Source: Micromonospora noduli (lineage in GTDB: Bacteria; Actinomycetota; Actinomycetes; Mycobacteriales; Micromonosporaceae). From it: 64,000 nt of DNA. The notes beneath the pieces are model-generated. The model made no database searches, was not told the origin of the DNA, and worked only from the letters and a program-made list of their open reading frames with translations. Location of the stretch: assembly GCF_003264365.1 (NCBI RefSeq), contig NZ_PYAK01000008.1, positions 124,001 to 188,000 on the forward strand, read 5' to 3'. Position numbers and translations under genes: made by a program. Within the stretch, counting starts at the first letter, position 1; each line of letters begins with the position of its first letter. Shown one piece after another: positions 1-9,237 of the stretch.

Positions 1-5
1 AATGA

Positions 6-50
6 TGGGCCCCGGAGGGCCGGCACCTCGTCGGCACCGGCCCCGGGGGG
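6..50 (-). terminator. GC-rich hairpin downstream of the subtilase gene
   Basis: A G/C-rich inverted repeat (GGGCCCCGG on the left, CCGGCCCCGGGG on the right, with a small bulge) ends just before the subtilase stop codon at 52-54. It is probably a Rho-independent-like terminator for the leftward gene. There is no U-tract, as is usual in actinobacteria. Confidence 0.5.
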
Positions 51-51
51 T

Positions 52-3000
52 CTACCGCAGGCCGAAGGCCCGGGTGACGGTCTGGGTGACACCGCCACCG
101 TTGCGCTGCTTGGCGGTTACCCGGATCGACACGAAGTCGGCAAGGTGCGGCGCGTTCAGCGACGCCTGCCAGGTGCCCTTCTTCTCCCGCAGGTCCTGTC
201 GCTGCCAGCTCACCCCGTCGTCGTAGGAGATCTCCAATTGGAGTGACGACACGGCGTCCCGAGCCGCGGTGCTGCCCACCACCACTGGCGTGATCGAGAA
301 GTCGGTTCGGCGCTTCGTCCGACCCGCGAAGTCCACGTCCGTTCCGTAGTCCAGTTGGACCAGCGGGATGGCCTGCACCTCGGTGCTGCCGCCGGAGACG
401 AAGCTCCACTCGGTGTGCGTGGCGGTCGAGTACGGGCTGAACTCGGGCTTGCCAGTGGTCTCGACGACCAGTCGGTACGGCAGCTTCTCCGGTGACAGGT
501 CACCCGCGCCGACCTCCGGCCAGCCGTCGAACTGGGTCAGCTGCTTGTCGCCCTGATAGAACGTGGCGATCTGCGACATGCTGGCCCCGCCGCTGTGGGC
601 GGCGCCCGCGTCGCCGAACCCCTGGATGTAGGCGCTCATGGCGGTCTCACCACGGAACGGGATCTCGGTGCTGAGCAGCCGTGGCCGGGTGATGGGCCCG
701 AACCAGCGGTCCTTCTGCACGCTGCCCGGCCGGTACGCGATGGCCTCCGTGTTGGACCGCGCCCAGTCGGCGACGTCGGCGTACTGCATCCACTTGATGC
801 CGCCACCCGCGGAGACCCAGTCGGTACGCGGCCCCGGCTCGACCGGCTCGAACGGGAACGGCCGTGCCGCCGCGTACTCGTACGGCGGGAAGTCCATTCG
901 GGTCTCGCTGGACTGCTTCCCCGGGGGCGGGGAGAAGGTGAGATCGATCCGGGCGAGGTTGCGCGGGTCGGTCTTGGCGGACGGGTCCTTCGGCACCCCG
1001 CCACTGTGGTAATCCACCAGGTCGTACAGGTACTTCGCCCTGGGGTGGGCGACCACTACCAGTCGTACCGGGTTGCGGCCCGCGGCGGCGATCTTCTGGA
1101 TCAACGCCTCGCCCTCGTCCATGGTCACCGAGGCCACCGGGATCGGTCCGGTCGTCACGGCGTCGGGGTTGCCGTACCAGTCGCTCCTGCGGCCCGCCCG
1201 GTCGTTGACCACGACGAGCATCGCCGCACCGGCGGTGTGCGCCGCCGCTGCCTGGTCCGTGGGGGTCACCGAGTCGTTGGCGCGGACGACCACGGCCCTG
1301 CCGCGGGCGGAGACGCCGGCGTAGTCGGCGGCGCCGCCGACGCCCGCGAAGACGGTGTCCAGACGCGAGGTGCCGTCGGGCAGCGGCGGGGAACCGGGCT
1401 GCGCGAGCGGGTCGCTGAGGTGCCGGCCGTGATAGCTGATCGCCAGCGGCGTCTGCTCGGCGCGGATCCGGGTGGTGAAGACGAAGCTGCCCTTGCGCAC
1501 CTTGTCAGTGGTCGGCAGGGCCCACAGGCTGTCGTAGGCGGCGCCCGGCCAGAACGTCTCGCGGAGGGCGCTCCAGTCGGCGGGTGTCGGTTCGCTCGAG
1601 GTGAAGGAGCGGTAGACGTCGATTCTGCTGTTGACGACGGCGGTCGGCTGGGGTGTCGCCACCTTCACCTGGCGGGCTCGCGCGGCGTCGAGTTCCACGA
1701 CCCGGTTGGTGGTCAGGTCGACCTCGGGAGCGGTCAGCATCGCGAGCCCGAGGGAGCGGGGCCCGTGCAGACCCTCCACGTCCGCCGCCGTGACGACGGT
1801 GTAGGAGCCGGGCGCCAGGCGGGCGGTGAGCTTTCCGTCCGGCACCCACATGAAGGCGGAGCCGGTCTCGGCGTTGACGACCTCGACCTCGCCGCTCATG
1901 GGCCGGCCGGCGCGGTCCTTCAGGTGGATGGTGAGGTCGTACTTCCTGGACTCGACGGCGACCCCGACTGCGGTGTGCACCTCGCCGGCGGCGAAGCGGG
2001 CCGTGACCTGGGCGGAGTACCTGCCGGCGGGAAGGCCGGCCGGGGCCACCACGACGTCGACAGTCGCGCTGGCCCGGGCGGGCACCGTGACGCGGTCGGC
2101 GGTTGCCGTGAACGTCTGCGCGGGGGAGGTGCCGTGGTCGACGGAGAGTTCCAACGCGATCGGGCTGTCAGTGGTGTTGGTGTAGGTGATCGTCCGCTTG
2201 ATCGGCTGTGGTGTGCTGCCCCAGCCGACGAGTCCGGCGTCCACCGACCCGGATGCGACGACCTGGTCCTGGTGGTAGGCGGCGGCGACGTTCAACCGAC
2301 CGCTGCCGGCCTGGTAGGCGTCGTAGTCGGGCGTGCGGACGCTGGTGCTCATCAGCGCGTCCTTGATCTGCCGCGCGCTCCACGTCGGGTGCTTCTGCAC
2401 CAGCAGGGCGGCCGCCCCGGCGACGTGCGGCGCTGCCATCGAGGTGCCACTGTCGGCGTAGTAGTAGCCCTCACCCCAGGAGATGTGCTGCGAGCGTGCC
2501 GCCAGCACATCCACCCCGGGAGCGGTCATGTCCGGCTTGAGGGCCTCGTCGTTCATTCGGGGTCCGACGCTGGAGAAGCTTGCCAGGTGGTCGGAGGTGT
2601 CCACCGCGCCGATGGTCAGCGCGGCGTCCGCGGTGCCCGGCGCACCGAGGGTGTACGGGTCTGGTCCGCTGTTGCCGGCGGCCACGACGAAGAGCGCGCC
2701 CGTCTCGGCGGTCAGCTGGTTGACGGCCTGGCTCAACGGGTCGTCCTGGGTGTGCCAGGCGCTCACGCCGAGGCTCATGTTGATCACTTTGGCGTGCTCG
2801 GCCCGCGCCGCCCACTCCATGCCCGCGATGATCCCGGAGATGGACCCGCTGCCGTACTCGTCGAGGACCTTGCCGATCACCAGGTCGGCGTCGGGGGCCA
2901 CGCCCCGTTCCCTGCCGCCGGAGGCGGCGCCCGTCCCGCCGACGGTGGAGGCGGTGTGGGTGCCGTGCCCGTTCCGGTCGATCACGTCCTGGCCGGGGAT

Positions 3001-3825
3001 GAAGCTCCGGGAGGCCACCACCTGGTCGGCGAGATCCGGGTGGGTGGTGTCCACTCCGCTGTCCAGGACGGCGACCCGGACACCGCTGCCGGTGCCACCC
3101 GCGGCCCACGCCGCGGGCGCGCCGATCTGGGCGGTGGTGTCGGCCAGGGTGGCCTTCGCCTTGCCGTCGAGCCACACCTTGTCGACGCCGGCCGCGAAGG
3201 AGGGTGCCGGGGTGGCGGCGCTGCGGCCGGTCGGCGACTGTCCATCGGTGAGGGCCGACCAGAAGTCCGCTGCCTGCGATCGGCGGGTGCGGATCGCCGC
3301 ACCACTGACGGAGGGAAGCTCCAGCGTGGTCCGCGCGCCCGGCAGCGTGGTGCCGGCCCTGAGCTTCGCCGCACCCGTCGTGCGGGTGACGATCAGGGGG
3401 AGTTCAGCGGTCCGAGCGTCGTCGTAGCCCTGGGCGATGAGCTGGGTGACGTCGAACAGTTGCTTGTCGAGTCGACCGGTGGCGAGGTACGGCAACGCCT
3501 CGTCCGGGTACACGTAGGTGTCCCGGCCCTCAGTGGAGACGCGTACGGAGCCGGTGGCGCCCGGGGCGCGCTTGACATCCACCGATCCGGTTGCGCCGTG
3601 GACGCCCGGGGTCACCGTCACCCGGTCGCCGGTGATCAGCGTGACCGTGACGGGTGTGCGGTCCGCGTCGCCGCTCGGAGCGGGTCTCGTCGGCGGCGGT
3701 GGGGGCGGTGGGGCGCCGTGCGCCGCGGTGGGGGTGAGGAGAGCGGCGACGAGGGTGACGCCGACCGCTGCCGCCGCAGATCTTCGGGTGCGAGAGATCC
3801 GCGCACTGTCTACAGAGTTGAGCAT
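52..3825 (-). CDS. Secreted subtilisin-like (S8) serine protease, multidomain
   Basis: A 1257-aa extracellular serine endopeptidase. The N-terminus has a basic stretch (SRTRRS), a hydrophobic core and an AHG-type cleavage region near residue 37, followed by a proline-rich linker: a Sec signal peptide. The catalytic triad is readable as Asp255 (VAVLDSGVDTTHPDL), His286 (NGHGTHTAS) and Ser461 (GTSMAAPHVAGA), with the oxyanion Asn in AAGNSGPD near 384. Residues 40-220 look like a propeptide. The roughly 750 residues after the protease domain hold beta-sandwich-like segments and a probable PA insertion near 850-910 (ARGRAVVVRAND...AAMLVVVND). Family knowledge supports a self-processing secreted protease of nutrient scavenging. 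No membrane anchor is visible at the C-terminus. It is transcribed alone and its natural substrate cannot be read from sequence. Confidence 0.95.
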   Translation of the reverse strand: MLNSVDSARISRTRRSAAAAVGVTLVAALLTPTAAHGAPPPPPPPTRPAPSGDADRTPVTVTLITGDRVTVTPGVHGATGSVDVKRAPGATGSVRVSTEGRDTYVYPDEALPYLATGRLDKQLFDVTQLIAQGYDDARTAELPLIVTRTTGAAKLRAGTTLPGARTTLELPSVSGAAIRTRRSQAADFWSALTDGQSPTGRSAATPAPSFAAGVDKVWLDGKAKATLADTTAQIGAPAAWAAGGTGSGVRVAVLDSGVDTTHPDLADQVVASRSFIPGQDVIDRNGHGTHTASTVGGTGAASGGRERGVAPDADLVIGKVLDEYGSGSISGIIAGMEWAARAEHAKVINMSLGVSAWHTQDDPLSQAVNQLTAETGALFVVAAGNSGPDPYTLGAPGTADAALTIGAVDTSDHLASFSSVGPRMNDEALKPDMTAPGVDVLAARSQHISWGEGYYYADSGTSMAAPHVAGAAALLVQKHPTWSARQIKDALMSTSVRTPDYDAYQAGSGRLNVAAAYHQDQVVASGSVDAGLVGWGSTPQPIKRTITYTNTTDSPIALELSVDHGTSPAQTFTATADRVTVPARASATVDVVVAPAGLPAGRYSAQVTARFAAGEVHTAVGVAVESRKYDLTIHLKDRAGRPMSGEVEVVNAETGSAFMWVPDGKLTARLAPGSYTVVTAADVEGLHGPRSLGLAMLTAPEVDLTTNRVVELDAARARQVKVATPQPTAVVNSRIDVYRSFTSSEPTPADWSALRETFWPGAAYDSLWALPTTDKVRKGSFVFTTRIRAEQTPLAISYHGRHLSDPLAQPGSPPLPDGTSRLDTVFAGVGGAADYAGVSARGRAVVVRANDSVTPTDQAAAAHTAGAAMLVVVNDRAGRRSDWYGNPDAVTTGPIPVASVTMDEGEALIQKIAAAGRNPVRLVVVAHPRAKYLYDLVDYHSGGVPKDPSAKTDPRNLARIDLTFSPPPGKQSSETRMDFPPYEYAAARPFPFEPVEPGPRTDWVSAGGGIKWMQYADVADWARSNTEAIAYRPGSVQKDRWFGPITRPRLLSTEIPFRGETAMSAYIQGFGDAGAAHSGGASMSQIATFYQGDKQLTQFDGWPEVGAGDLSPEKLPYRLVVETTGKPEFSPYSTATHTEWSFVSGGSTEVQAIPLVQLDYGTDVDFAGRTKRRTDFSITPVVVGSTAARDAVSSLQLEISYDDGVSWQRQDLREKKGTWQASLNAPHLADFVSIRVTAKQRNGGGVTQTVTRAFGLR

Positions 3826-3988
3826 GAGGCGAATCCGATCACCTCGAGAGATTCATGTAAAGATCATCATCTTTGCCGGGACGTTGCGAGCGCGTTGCGC
3901 CCCGGCCGGAGAGCTTCCGGACGATCCGGTCCCGTGATTCGGCGTGGACCGACGTGCCGAGGTTGCGCCCTTCGGCGAGGATGGGCAC

Positions 3989-4237
3989 ATGTCTTCATTC
4001 GGTAAGTGGTGGGGCCGCCTGAGCGCGGTCTTCGGTGCGGTCGTACTGGCGGTGTTCGTGCCCGTCGCGGCCTGGGCGTCCACGGGCACCGGCGAACTCG
4101 TGGTCGAGGCCGCCCGGCGGCGGGGCCGCAGTGGCTTCGGGGTGCTCCCGCTGCTCTGCTGCCTGGTGGTGGTCGCGATCGTCGTGTTCCTGGTGTTGCG
4201 TCTGATGCGCAACCGCCGGGGTGGCCCGCCGCGCTGA
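3989..4237 (+). CDS. Small two-segment membrane protein, unknown function
   Basis: An 82-aa hypothetical protein. The ATG at 3989 is preceded by a GGCGAGGA ribosome-binding site; an in-frame ATG at 3944 lacks one and is less likely. There are two hydrophobic segments (about residues 13-29 and 49-67), separated by an arginine-rich stretch (AARRRGRSG), and a basic tail. The first segment ends in AWAS, so it could also be a cleavable signal peptide. The gene is divergent from the subtilase and convergent with the solute-binding protein. I do not recognise a family. Confidence 0.7.
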   Translation: MSSFGKWWGRLSAVFGAVVLAVFVPVAAWASTGTGELVVEAARRRGRSGFGVLPLLCCLVVVAIVVFLVLRLMRNRRGGPPR

Positions 4238-4260
4238 CCGGGCCCGAGGCGTCGACGGGT

Positions 4261-4293
4261 CACCAGCGGCCGGCTCCGTGCCGGCCGCCGGTG
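4261..4293. terminator. Hairpin between convergent genes
   Basis: CACC-a-GCGGCCGG, a 7-nt loop, then CCGGCCGC-c-GGTG. This nearly perfect 12-bp stem lies between the stop of the small membrane protein and the stop of the solute-binding protein, so it can act as a bidirectional terminator. Confidence 0.6.
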
Positions 4294-4294
4294 C

Positions 4295-5614
4295 TCACAC
4301 CGCCAGGGCCGCGATGGCCTGGGACAGGAAGCGCGCGGTGGCCTCGCGGGTGCCGTCGCGCTTGACGCGGATGCGCTCCGCGGCGGTGACCAGCAGGGTG
4401 CGCACCTTGGCGTGCCCCTTGGGCGGCGGCGCCGGTGCAGGCCCGAGCAGGTCGGCGATGCTGGCGCCGAACTCGGCGGCACGTCGCTGCGCCGGGTCGG
4501 TGATGCTGCCCTCAACGTAGCGGCGGACCTGGGCACTGGCGTTCAGCCCCCGCTCGTGGCCGAGAACGGCGCCAACCTCACCATTGGTGGTCAGAAAGTT
4601 GATCACGTCGGCGACCGTGTCCGGGTGGCGGGTGCCCCGAAACGCCGCCCAGTACATCGACGCTCGCGCCCACTGAGCCCCCGGCGGGCCGGGAATGCCG
4701 ACGATGCCCAACTCGGACTCGGTGAGTCGTTGCAGCTCCGGTAGCTGGTGCGACCAGGCGAAGGACGCCGCCGTCACCCCGTTCACCACGAGTTGCCGGG
4801 CCGGCTCGCCGCTGTCGGCCTGCTCGACCAGGGCCGCGCTCGGCGTGGCTCGGCCCCGGCGGGCCCGCTGCCACAACTCGAACCACGCGATCAGCTCGTC
4901 CGCGCCGAAGCCGAGCTGGTTGCCCCGGTAGAACTCGCCGCCCTGCGACCGCAGCCAGAGCCAGAGCGCCCGGTAGTCGCCCGACCCGTCCATGGTGCCG
5001 GCCACCCGGCGGTCGCTGGCCTCGGTGACCTGCGTGGCCCAGGAGATGTAGTCGGCCCAGGTCATCCCTGCGCGGGGCTCCGGCATCTCCAGCTCCCGCA
5101 GCAGGTCCCGGTTGAACACCACCACGGCGTGGGTCTGCCCGGCGGCCACCGCCATCGTCCGCCCCTCCACCGTGCCGTAGCGGATCAGACCCTCCGGCAG
5201 GCCCCGAAGATCCAGGTGGTGGTCGGTGAGGTCGAGGATGACCTGACGTTGGGTGTACTCGGTCAACATGGCGTCGTCGATCTGGATCAGATCCGGTACG
5301 TTGCCGCCGCCCGCCTGGGTGGCCAGTCGGTCGTAGTAGCCGTCGGCACCCTGCCAGGTGACCCGGAAGGTGACCCGGGGGTTGCGATCCGAGTAGAGCC
5401 GCAGCGCCTTCTCGGTGAGCTCGGCCCGCTTGGTGCCACCCCACCAGAAGACCGACAGCTCGACGGGCCCGTCCTGGGTCGAGGTGGCGGCGCCGTCGGT
5501 GCACCCCGCCAGCCCGCCGGACGCGAGCAGAGGTGCGCCGAGCAGCGCGCCGAGCAGTCGGCGCCGGCCCGGGTCGGCACCGAGGCGGTCGAGCGGGGGT
5601 CGAACAACGGGCAC
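4295..5614 (-). CDS. ABC transporter extracellular solute-binding lipoprotein (family 1)
   Basis: A 439-aa substrate-binding lipoprotein. GTG start with GGAGAG upstream. The N-terminus carries RRRLLGALLG, a hydrophobic stretch and the lipobox LAGC, with the lipidated Cys near residue 38; the arginines also make Tat export possible. The mature part has features of carbohydrate-type binding proteins: ELSVFWWGGTKRAELTEKAL, the NVPDLIQIDDAML motif, VVFNRDLLRELEMPEPRAGMTWADY, and a C-terminal INFLTTNGEVGAVLG region. No permease or ATPase gene lies beside it, so it is an orphan binding protein that would have to pair with a permease encoded elsewhere. The sugar bound is unknown. Confidence 0.9.
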   Translation of the reverse strand: MPVVRPPLDRLGADPGRRRLLGALLGAPLLASGGLAGCTDGAATSTQDGPVELSVFWWGGTKRAELTEKALRLYSDRNPRVTFRVTWQGADGYYDRLATQAGGGNVPDLIQIDDAMLTEYTQRQVILDLTDHHLDLRGLPEGLIRYGTVEGRTMAVAAGQTHAVVVFNRDLLRELEMPEPRAGMTWADYISWATQVTEASDRRVAGTMDGSGDYRALWLWLRSQGGEFYRGNQLGFGADELIAWFELWQRARRGRATPSAALVEQADSGEPARQLVVNGVTAASFAWSHQLPELQRLTESELGIVGIPGPPGAQWARASMYWAAFRGTRHPDTVADVINFLTTNGEVGAVLGHERGLNASAQVRRYVEGSITDPAQRRAAEFGASIADLLGPAPAPPPKGHAKVRTLLVTAAERIRVKRDGTREATARFLSQAIAALAV

Positions 5615-5752
5615 GGGGCTCTCCTGGACCTACGGGGGTGGCGGTCGGACCATTCACGCAGGCAGCGCACGAAGGTGTCAACGTCCGTCCGGTCACCCTC
5701 GGCTGGGTGGTCGAATCAGGCCGTTCCACTGTCGCGTGGTGTACTAGGGCGC

Positions 5753-6586
5753 GTGGAACTTCTGCACTCGGGCAAGGTCCGGGACGTCTACGCCGACGGC
5801 GACGACCTGATCCTGGTGGCCTCGGATCGCATCTCGATCTACGACGTGGCGCTGCCGACGCCGATCCCGGACAAGGGTCGCCTGCTCACCGCGCTCTCGC
5901 TCTGGTGGTTCGAGCAGCTCGCCGACCTCGTGCCGAACCACGTCATCTCGGCCACCGACGTGCCCGCCGAGTTCGCCGGGCGGGCCATCCGCTGCCAGCG
6001 GCTGGACATGGTTCCGGTCGAGTGCGTCGCTCGCGGTTACCTGACCGGCGGCGGCCTGCGGGAGTACGAGCAGACCGGCGCGGTCTCCGGCGTCCCACTG
6101 CCGCGAGGGCTGGGCGAGGCGTCGATCCTGCCCGAGCCGATCTTCACACCGTCGAGCAAGGCGCCGATGGGAGAGCACGACGAGCCGATCACGTACGACG
6201 ACGTCGTGGACAAGGTGGGTCAGGCCACCGCCGAGCGGCTGCGGCAGATCACCCTCGACATCTACCGGCGCGGCGCCGAGCTGGCCGCCGACCGGGGCAT
6301 CCTGATCGCCGACACCAAGCTCGAGCTGGGTTGGGCACCGGACGGCACGCTGGTCCTCGCCGACGAACTGCTCACCTCCGACTCGTCGCGGTTCTGGCCC
6401 GCCGAGTCGTACCAGCCGGGCCGGGTGCAGTTCTCCTACGACAAGCAGTACGTGCGGGACTGGGCCACCGGCAGCGGCTGGAACAAGCAGGCCCCCGCCC
6501 CGGATATGCCGGCCGAGGTGGTCGAGGCGACCCGGGCTCGCTACATCGACGTCTACGAGAAGCTCACCGGCAACCGCTGGGAGTGA
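5753..6586 (+). CDS. purC: Phosphoribosylaminoimidazole-succinocarboxamide synthase (SAICAR synthetase)
   Basis: A 277-aa cytosolic enzyme of purine synthesis that condenses CAIR with aspartate using ATP. The frame is open far upstream, but the family N-terminus (ELLHSGKVRDVY) fixes the start at the GTG at 5753. SAICAR synthetase signatures are present: the ATP-site Lys in SGKVRDVY, LPTPIPDKGRLLT, VECVARGYLTGGGLREY, and DTKLELG near residue 190. The C-terminus ends YEKLTGNRWE, as in actinobacterial homologues. It stands alone on this strand, divergent from the solute-binding protein. Its stop codon lies inside a 12-bp hairpin shared with the glpK stop. Confidence 0.96.
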   Translation: MELLHSGKVRDVYADGDDLILVASDRISIYDVALPTPIPDKGRLLTALSLWWFEQLADLVPNHVISATDVPAEFAGRAIRCQRLDMVPVECVARGYLTGGGLREYEQTGAVSGVPLPRGLGEASILPEPIFTPSSKAPMGEHDEPITYDDVVDKVGQATAERLRQITLDIYRRGAELAADRGILIADTKLELGWAPDGTLVLADELLTSDSSRFWPAESYQPGRVQFSYDKQYVRDWATGSGWNKQAPAPDMPAEVVEATRARYIDVYEKLTGNRWE

Positions 6587-6607
6587 CCGCCGCAGCGGCG
6601 GTCACTC
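6581..6607. terminator. Perfect 12-bp hairpin spanning both purC and glpK stop codons
   Basis: GAGTGACCGCCG, a 3-nt loop CAG, then CGGCGGTCACTC. The two convergent stop codons (TGA at 6584-6586 on +, and 6602-6604 on -) occupy opposite arms of one stem. Serves as a bidirectional terminator in minimal space. Confidence 0.8.
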
Positions 6608-8086
6608 CACCCAGTCGAGGGTGCGCTGCACGGCCTTGCGCCACTGGCGCAGCTCCTTCTCGCGCAGCTCCGGGGCCATGGCCGGCTCCCACTGCGCGTC
6701 GGAGCGCCACTGCGCCCGCAGGGTGGCCAGGTCCGGCCAGAAGCCGACCGCCAGACCGGCCGCGTACGCGGCACCCAGGCAGGTGGTCTCGGTGATCCGG
6801 GAACGGACCACCGGCACGTCGAGCACATCGGCGAGGAACTGCATGAGCAGGCCGTTCGCGGTCATCCCGCCATCCACCCGGAGACGGCGCAGCGCCACAT
6901 CCGAGTCGGCGTTCATCGCGTCGACCACCTCGCGGGTCTGCCACGCCGACGCCTCCAGCACCGCACGCGCCAGGTGCCCCTTGGTGATGTAACCGGTCAG
7001 GCCGGCGATCACCCCGCGGGCGTCGCTGCGCCAGTGCGGGGCGAACAGTCCCGAGAACGCCGGCACCACGTAGCAGCCGCCGTTGTCGTCCACGGTGCGG
7101 GCCAACTCCTCCACCTCGGCGGCCGTGGAGATCAGCCCGAGGTTGTCCCGCAGCCACTGCACCAGCGAGCCGGTGACCGCGATGGCGCCTTCGAGGGCGT
7201 ACGCCGGTGGTTGGTCCTTGATCCGGTAGGCGACAGTGGTGAGCAGGCCGTGCGTCGACGGGACCGGGCTGGCGCCGGTGTTGAGCAGCAGAAAGCTGCC
7301 GGTGCCGTAGGTGCATTTCGCCTCACCCGGCTGGAAGCAGGTCTGCCCGAACAGGGCGGCCTGCTGGTCGCCGAGCGCACTCGCCACCGGCACCCCGGCG
7401 AGCACCCCGTCGGCTGTGCCGTACACCTCGGCGGAGCAGCGGATCTCCGGCAGCATCGCCGCCGGAACACCCATCGCGTCCAGCAGCTCCGGGGCCCAGT
7501 CCAGGGTCGTGAGGTCCATCAGCATGGTCCGGCTGGCGTTTGTCACGTCGGTGACGTGCTCGCCGGTCAGCTTCCAGATCAGCCAGCTGTCCATGGTGCC
7601 GAAAAGCACCTCGCCGCGCTCGGCGCGCTCGCGCAGGCCGTCGACCTCGTCGAGCAGCCAGCGCAGCTTCGGCCCGGCGAAATAGGTGGCCAGCGGCAGG
7701 CCCGTGCGGGCCCGGAACCGCTCCTCGCCGTACGCCGAGGCGAGCTCGCGCAGCAGCGGCCCGGTCCGGGTGTCCTGCCAGACGATGGCGTTGGCCACCG
7801 GGCGGCCGGTGGCCCGGTCCCAGACGACTGTGGTCTCCCGCTGGTTGGTGATGCCGACGGCGGCCAGCCCGGACGCGTCGGTGCCGGCGGCCCGCAGCGC
7901 CTCGGCGACCACCTGCTCGACGTTGTCCCAGATCTCCTCGGCGTCGTGCTCCACCCACCCCGGTCGGGGGAAGATCTGCCGGTGCTCGCGCTGGGCCACG
8001 GCGACGATGTCCCCGGCCCGGTCGAAGACGATGCACCGCGAAGAGGTGGTGCCCTGGTCGATGGCGGCGACGTACTGGGGGGTCAC
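6602..8086 (-). CDS. glpK: Glycerol kinase
   Basis: A 494-aa FGGY-family kinase that phosphorylates glycerol to sn-glycerol 3-phosphate with ATP in the cytosol. Readable motifs are the phosphate-1 loop [15 protein letters not shown] at the N-terminus, [63 protein letters not shown] and the C-terminal adenosine motif [20 protein letters not shown]. Length matches the usual 490-510 aa. No glpF or glpD lies beside it; the gene is monocistronic here and convergent with purC. The assignment among FGGY kinases is firm because of the GlpK-type substrate motifs. Confidence 0.96.
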   Translation of the reverse strand: MTPQYVAAIDQGTTSSRCIVFDRAGDIVAVAQREHRQIFPRPGWVEHDAEEIWDNVEQVVAEALRAAGTDASGLAAVGITNQRETTVVWDRATGRPVANAIVWQDTRTGPLLRELASAYGEERFRARTGLPLATYFAGPKLRWLLDEVDGLRERAERGEVLFGTMDSWLIWKLTGEHVTDVTNASRTMLMDLTTLDWAPELLDAMGVPAAMLPEIRCSAEVYGTADGVLAGVPVASALGDQQAALFGQTCFQPGEAKCTYGTGSFLLLNTGASPVPSTHGLLTTVAYRIKDQPPAYALEGAIAVTGSLVQWLRDNLGLISTAAEVEELARTVDDNGGCYVVPAFSGLFAPHWRSDARGVIAGLTGYITKGHLARAVLEASAWQTREVVDAMNADSDVALRRLRVDGGMTANGLLMQFLADVLDVPVVRSRITETTCLGAAYAAGLAVGFWPDLATLRAQWRSDAQWEPAMAPELREKELRQWRKAVQRTLDWVE

Positions 8087-8187
8087 CGCAGCACCGTACC
8101 CGGACGGCGGCGCGGCGCGACAGGCGTCACGGCGGGTTCCGGCCCGCCGCCGTCGGCGGCCGTCCGCTTCCCCTACGATGTGCGAAC

Positions 8188-9126
8188 GTGCGCGACATCG
8201 CAGTTTTCAGTGGAACCGCCCATCCCGACCTGGCTGCCGAGATCTGCGCCCACCTGGGGGTGCCGCTGCACCCGGTGCGGGTCTCCCGGTTCGCGAACGA
8301 CTGTCTGGAAGTCCAGTTGCAGGCCAACTGCCGGGAGCGGGACGTCTTCCTGATCCAGCCGTTGGTCCCGCCGGTGCAGGAGCACCTGGTCGAGCTGCTG
8401 CTGATGATCGACGCCGCCCGGGGCGCCTCCGCCGGTCGGATCACTGTGGTGCTGCCGCACTACGCGTACGCCCGGTCGGACAAGAAGGACGCGCCACGGA
8501 TCTCGATCGGCGCGCGGCTCGTCGCTGACCTGCTCACCTCGGCCGGGGCGGACCGGGTGCTCGCGATGACCCTGCACTCGCCGCAGGTGCACGGCTTCTT
8601 CAGCGTCCCGGTGGATCACCTGCACGCGCTGCGGGAGCTGGCCACCCACTTCCGGCGCTACGACCTCAGCAACACCGTTGTGGTCTCGCCCGACCTGGGC
8701 AACGCCAAGGAGGCAGCGGCGTTCGCCCGGCTGCTCGGCACGCCGGTCGCGGCCGGGGCGAAACAGCGGTTCAGCGACGACCTGGTCAAGATCAGCGCGG
8801 TGATCGGCGACGTGACCGACCGGGATGTCATCGTGCTGGACGACGAGATCGCCAAGGGCAGCACGGTGGTCGAGCTGATGGAGCACCTGCGCGGCCTGAG
8901 GGTCCGGTCGATCCGGCTCGCCTGCACGCACGGCCTCTTCTCCGGCGACGCGTTGCAGCGGCTCAGCGACCAGGACGGCGTCCTGGAGATCGTCTGCACC
9001 AACACGGTGCCCATCCCGGCCGCCAAGCGGGTCCCCAAGTTGCAGGTCCTGTCGGTGGCCCCCGCCCTTGCCGAGGCGACGCGCCGGATCCACAACGGAG
9101 AGTCCGTCTCCGCCCTCTTCGCCTGA
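8188..9126 (+). CDS. Ribose-phosphate pyrophosphokinase-like protein (PRPP synthetase family)
   Basis: A 312-aa protein with GTG start at 8188. It has the two-domain PRTase-like layout of PRPP synthetases, which transfer pyrophosphate from ATP to ribose 5-phosphate. Visible segments are [91 protein letters not shown] and the PRPP loop [18 protein letters not shown]. The loop differs from the DDMIDTGGT form of canonical housekeeping enzymes, so this may be the second, divergent paralogue known in actinobacteria. I therefore give no prs symbol. Family membership is firm; whether it supplies bulk PRPP is not. Confidence 0.88.
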   Translation: MRDIAVFSGTAHPDLAAEICAHLGVPLHPVRVSRFANDCLEVQLQANCRERDVFLIQPLVPPVQEHLVELLLMIDAARGASAGRITVVLPHYAYARSDKKDAPRISIGARLVADLLTSAGADRVLAMTLHSPQVHGFFSVPVDHLHALRELATHFRRYDLSNTVVVSPDLGNAKEAAAFARLLGTPVAAGAKQRFSDDLVKISAVIGDVTDRDVIVLDDEIAKGSTVVELMEHLRGLRVRSIRLACTHGLFSGDALQRLSDQDGVLEIVCTNTVPIPAAKRVPKLQVLSVAPALAEATRRIHNGESVSALFA

Positions 9127-9149
9127 ACCGCCCCGCTCCTTGCCCCCGC

Positions 9150-9215
9150 GATCTTGCAGTTTCTGCGTCAGAATGAGCGGTTTTAGGCGGTCGTCGGGAC
9201 AGTAAGTGCAAGATT
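9150..9215. repeat. Imperfect intergenic inverted repeat (GATCTTGCA type)
   Basis: Arms GATCTTGCAGTTTCTG (9150-9165) and CAGTAAGTGCAAGATT (9200-9215) match at about 13 of 16 positions when folded. It lies in the gap between convergent genes. It resembles the outer arms of the element at 45468-45549, suggesting a dispersed intergenic repeat rather than a gene-specific site. Confidence 0.55.
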
Positions 9216-9237
9216 GCGCAGAGGGGGCGCGTGGGGG

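Noticed and set aside
595..4005. Very long open frame (over 1100 codons) antisense to the subtilase
   Set aside because: Composition is Gly/Arg/Val-rich without domains; it mirrors the third-position GC bias of the real gene on the other strand.
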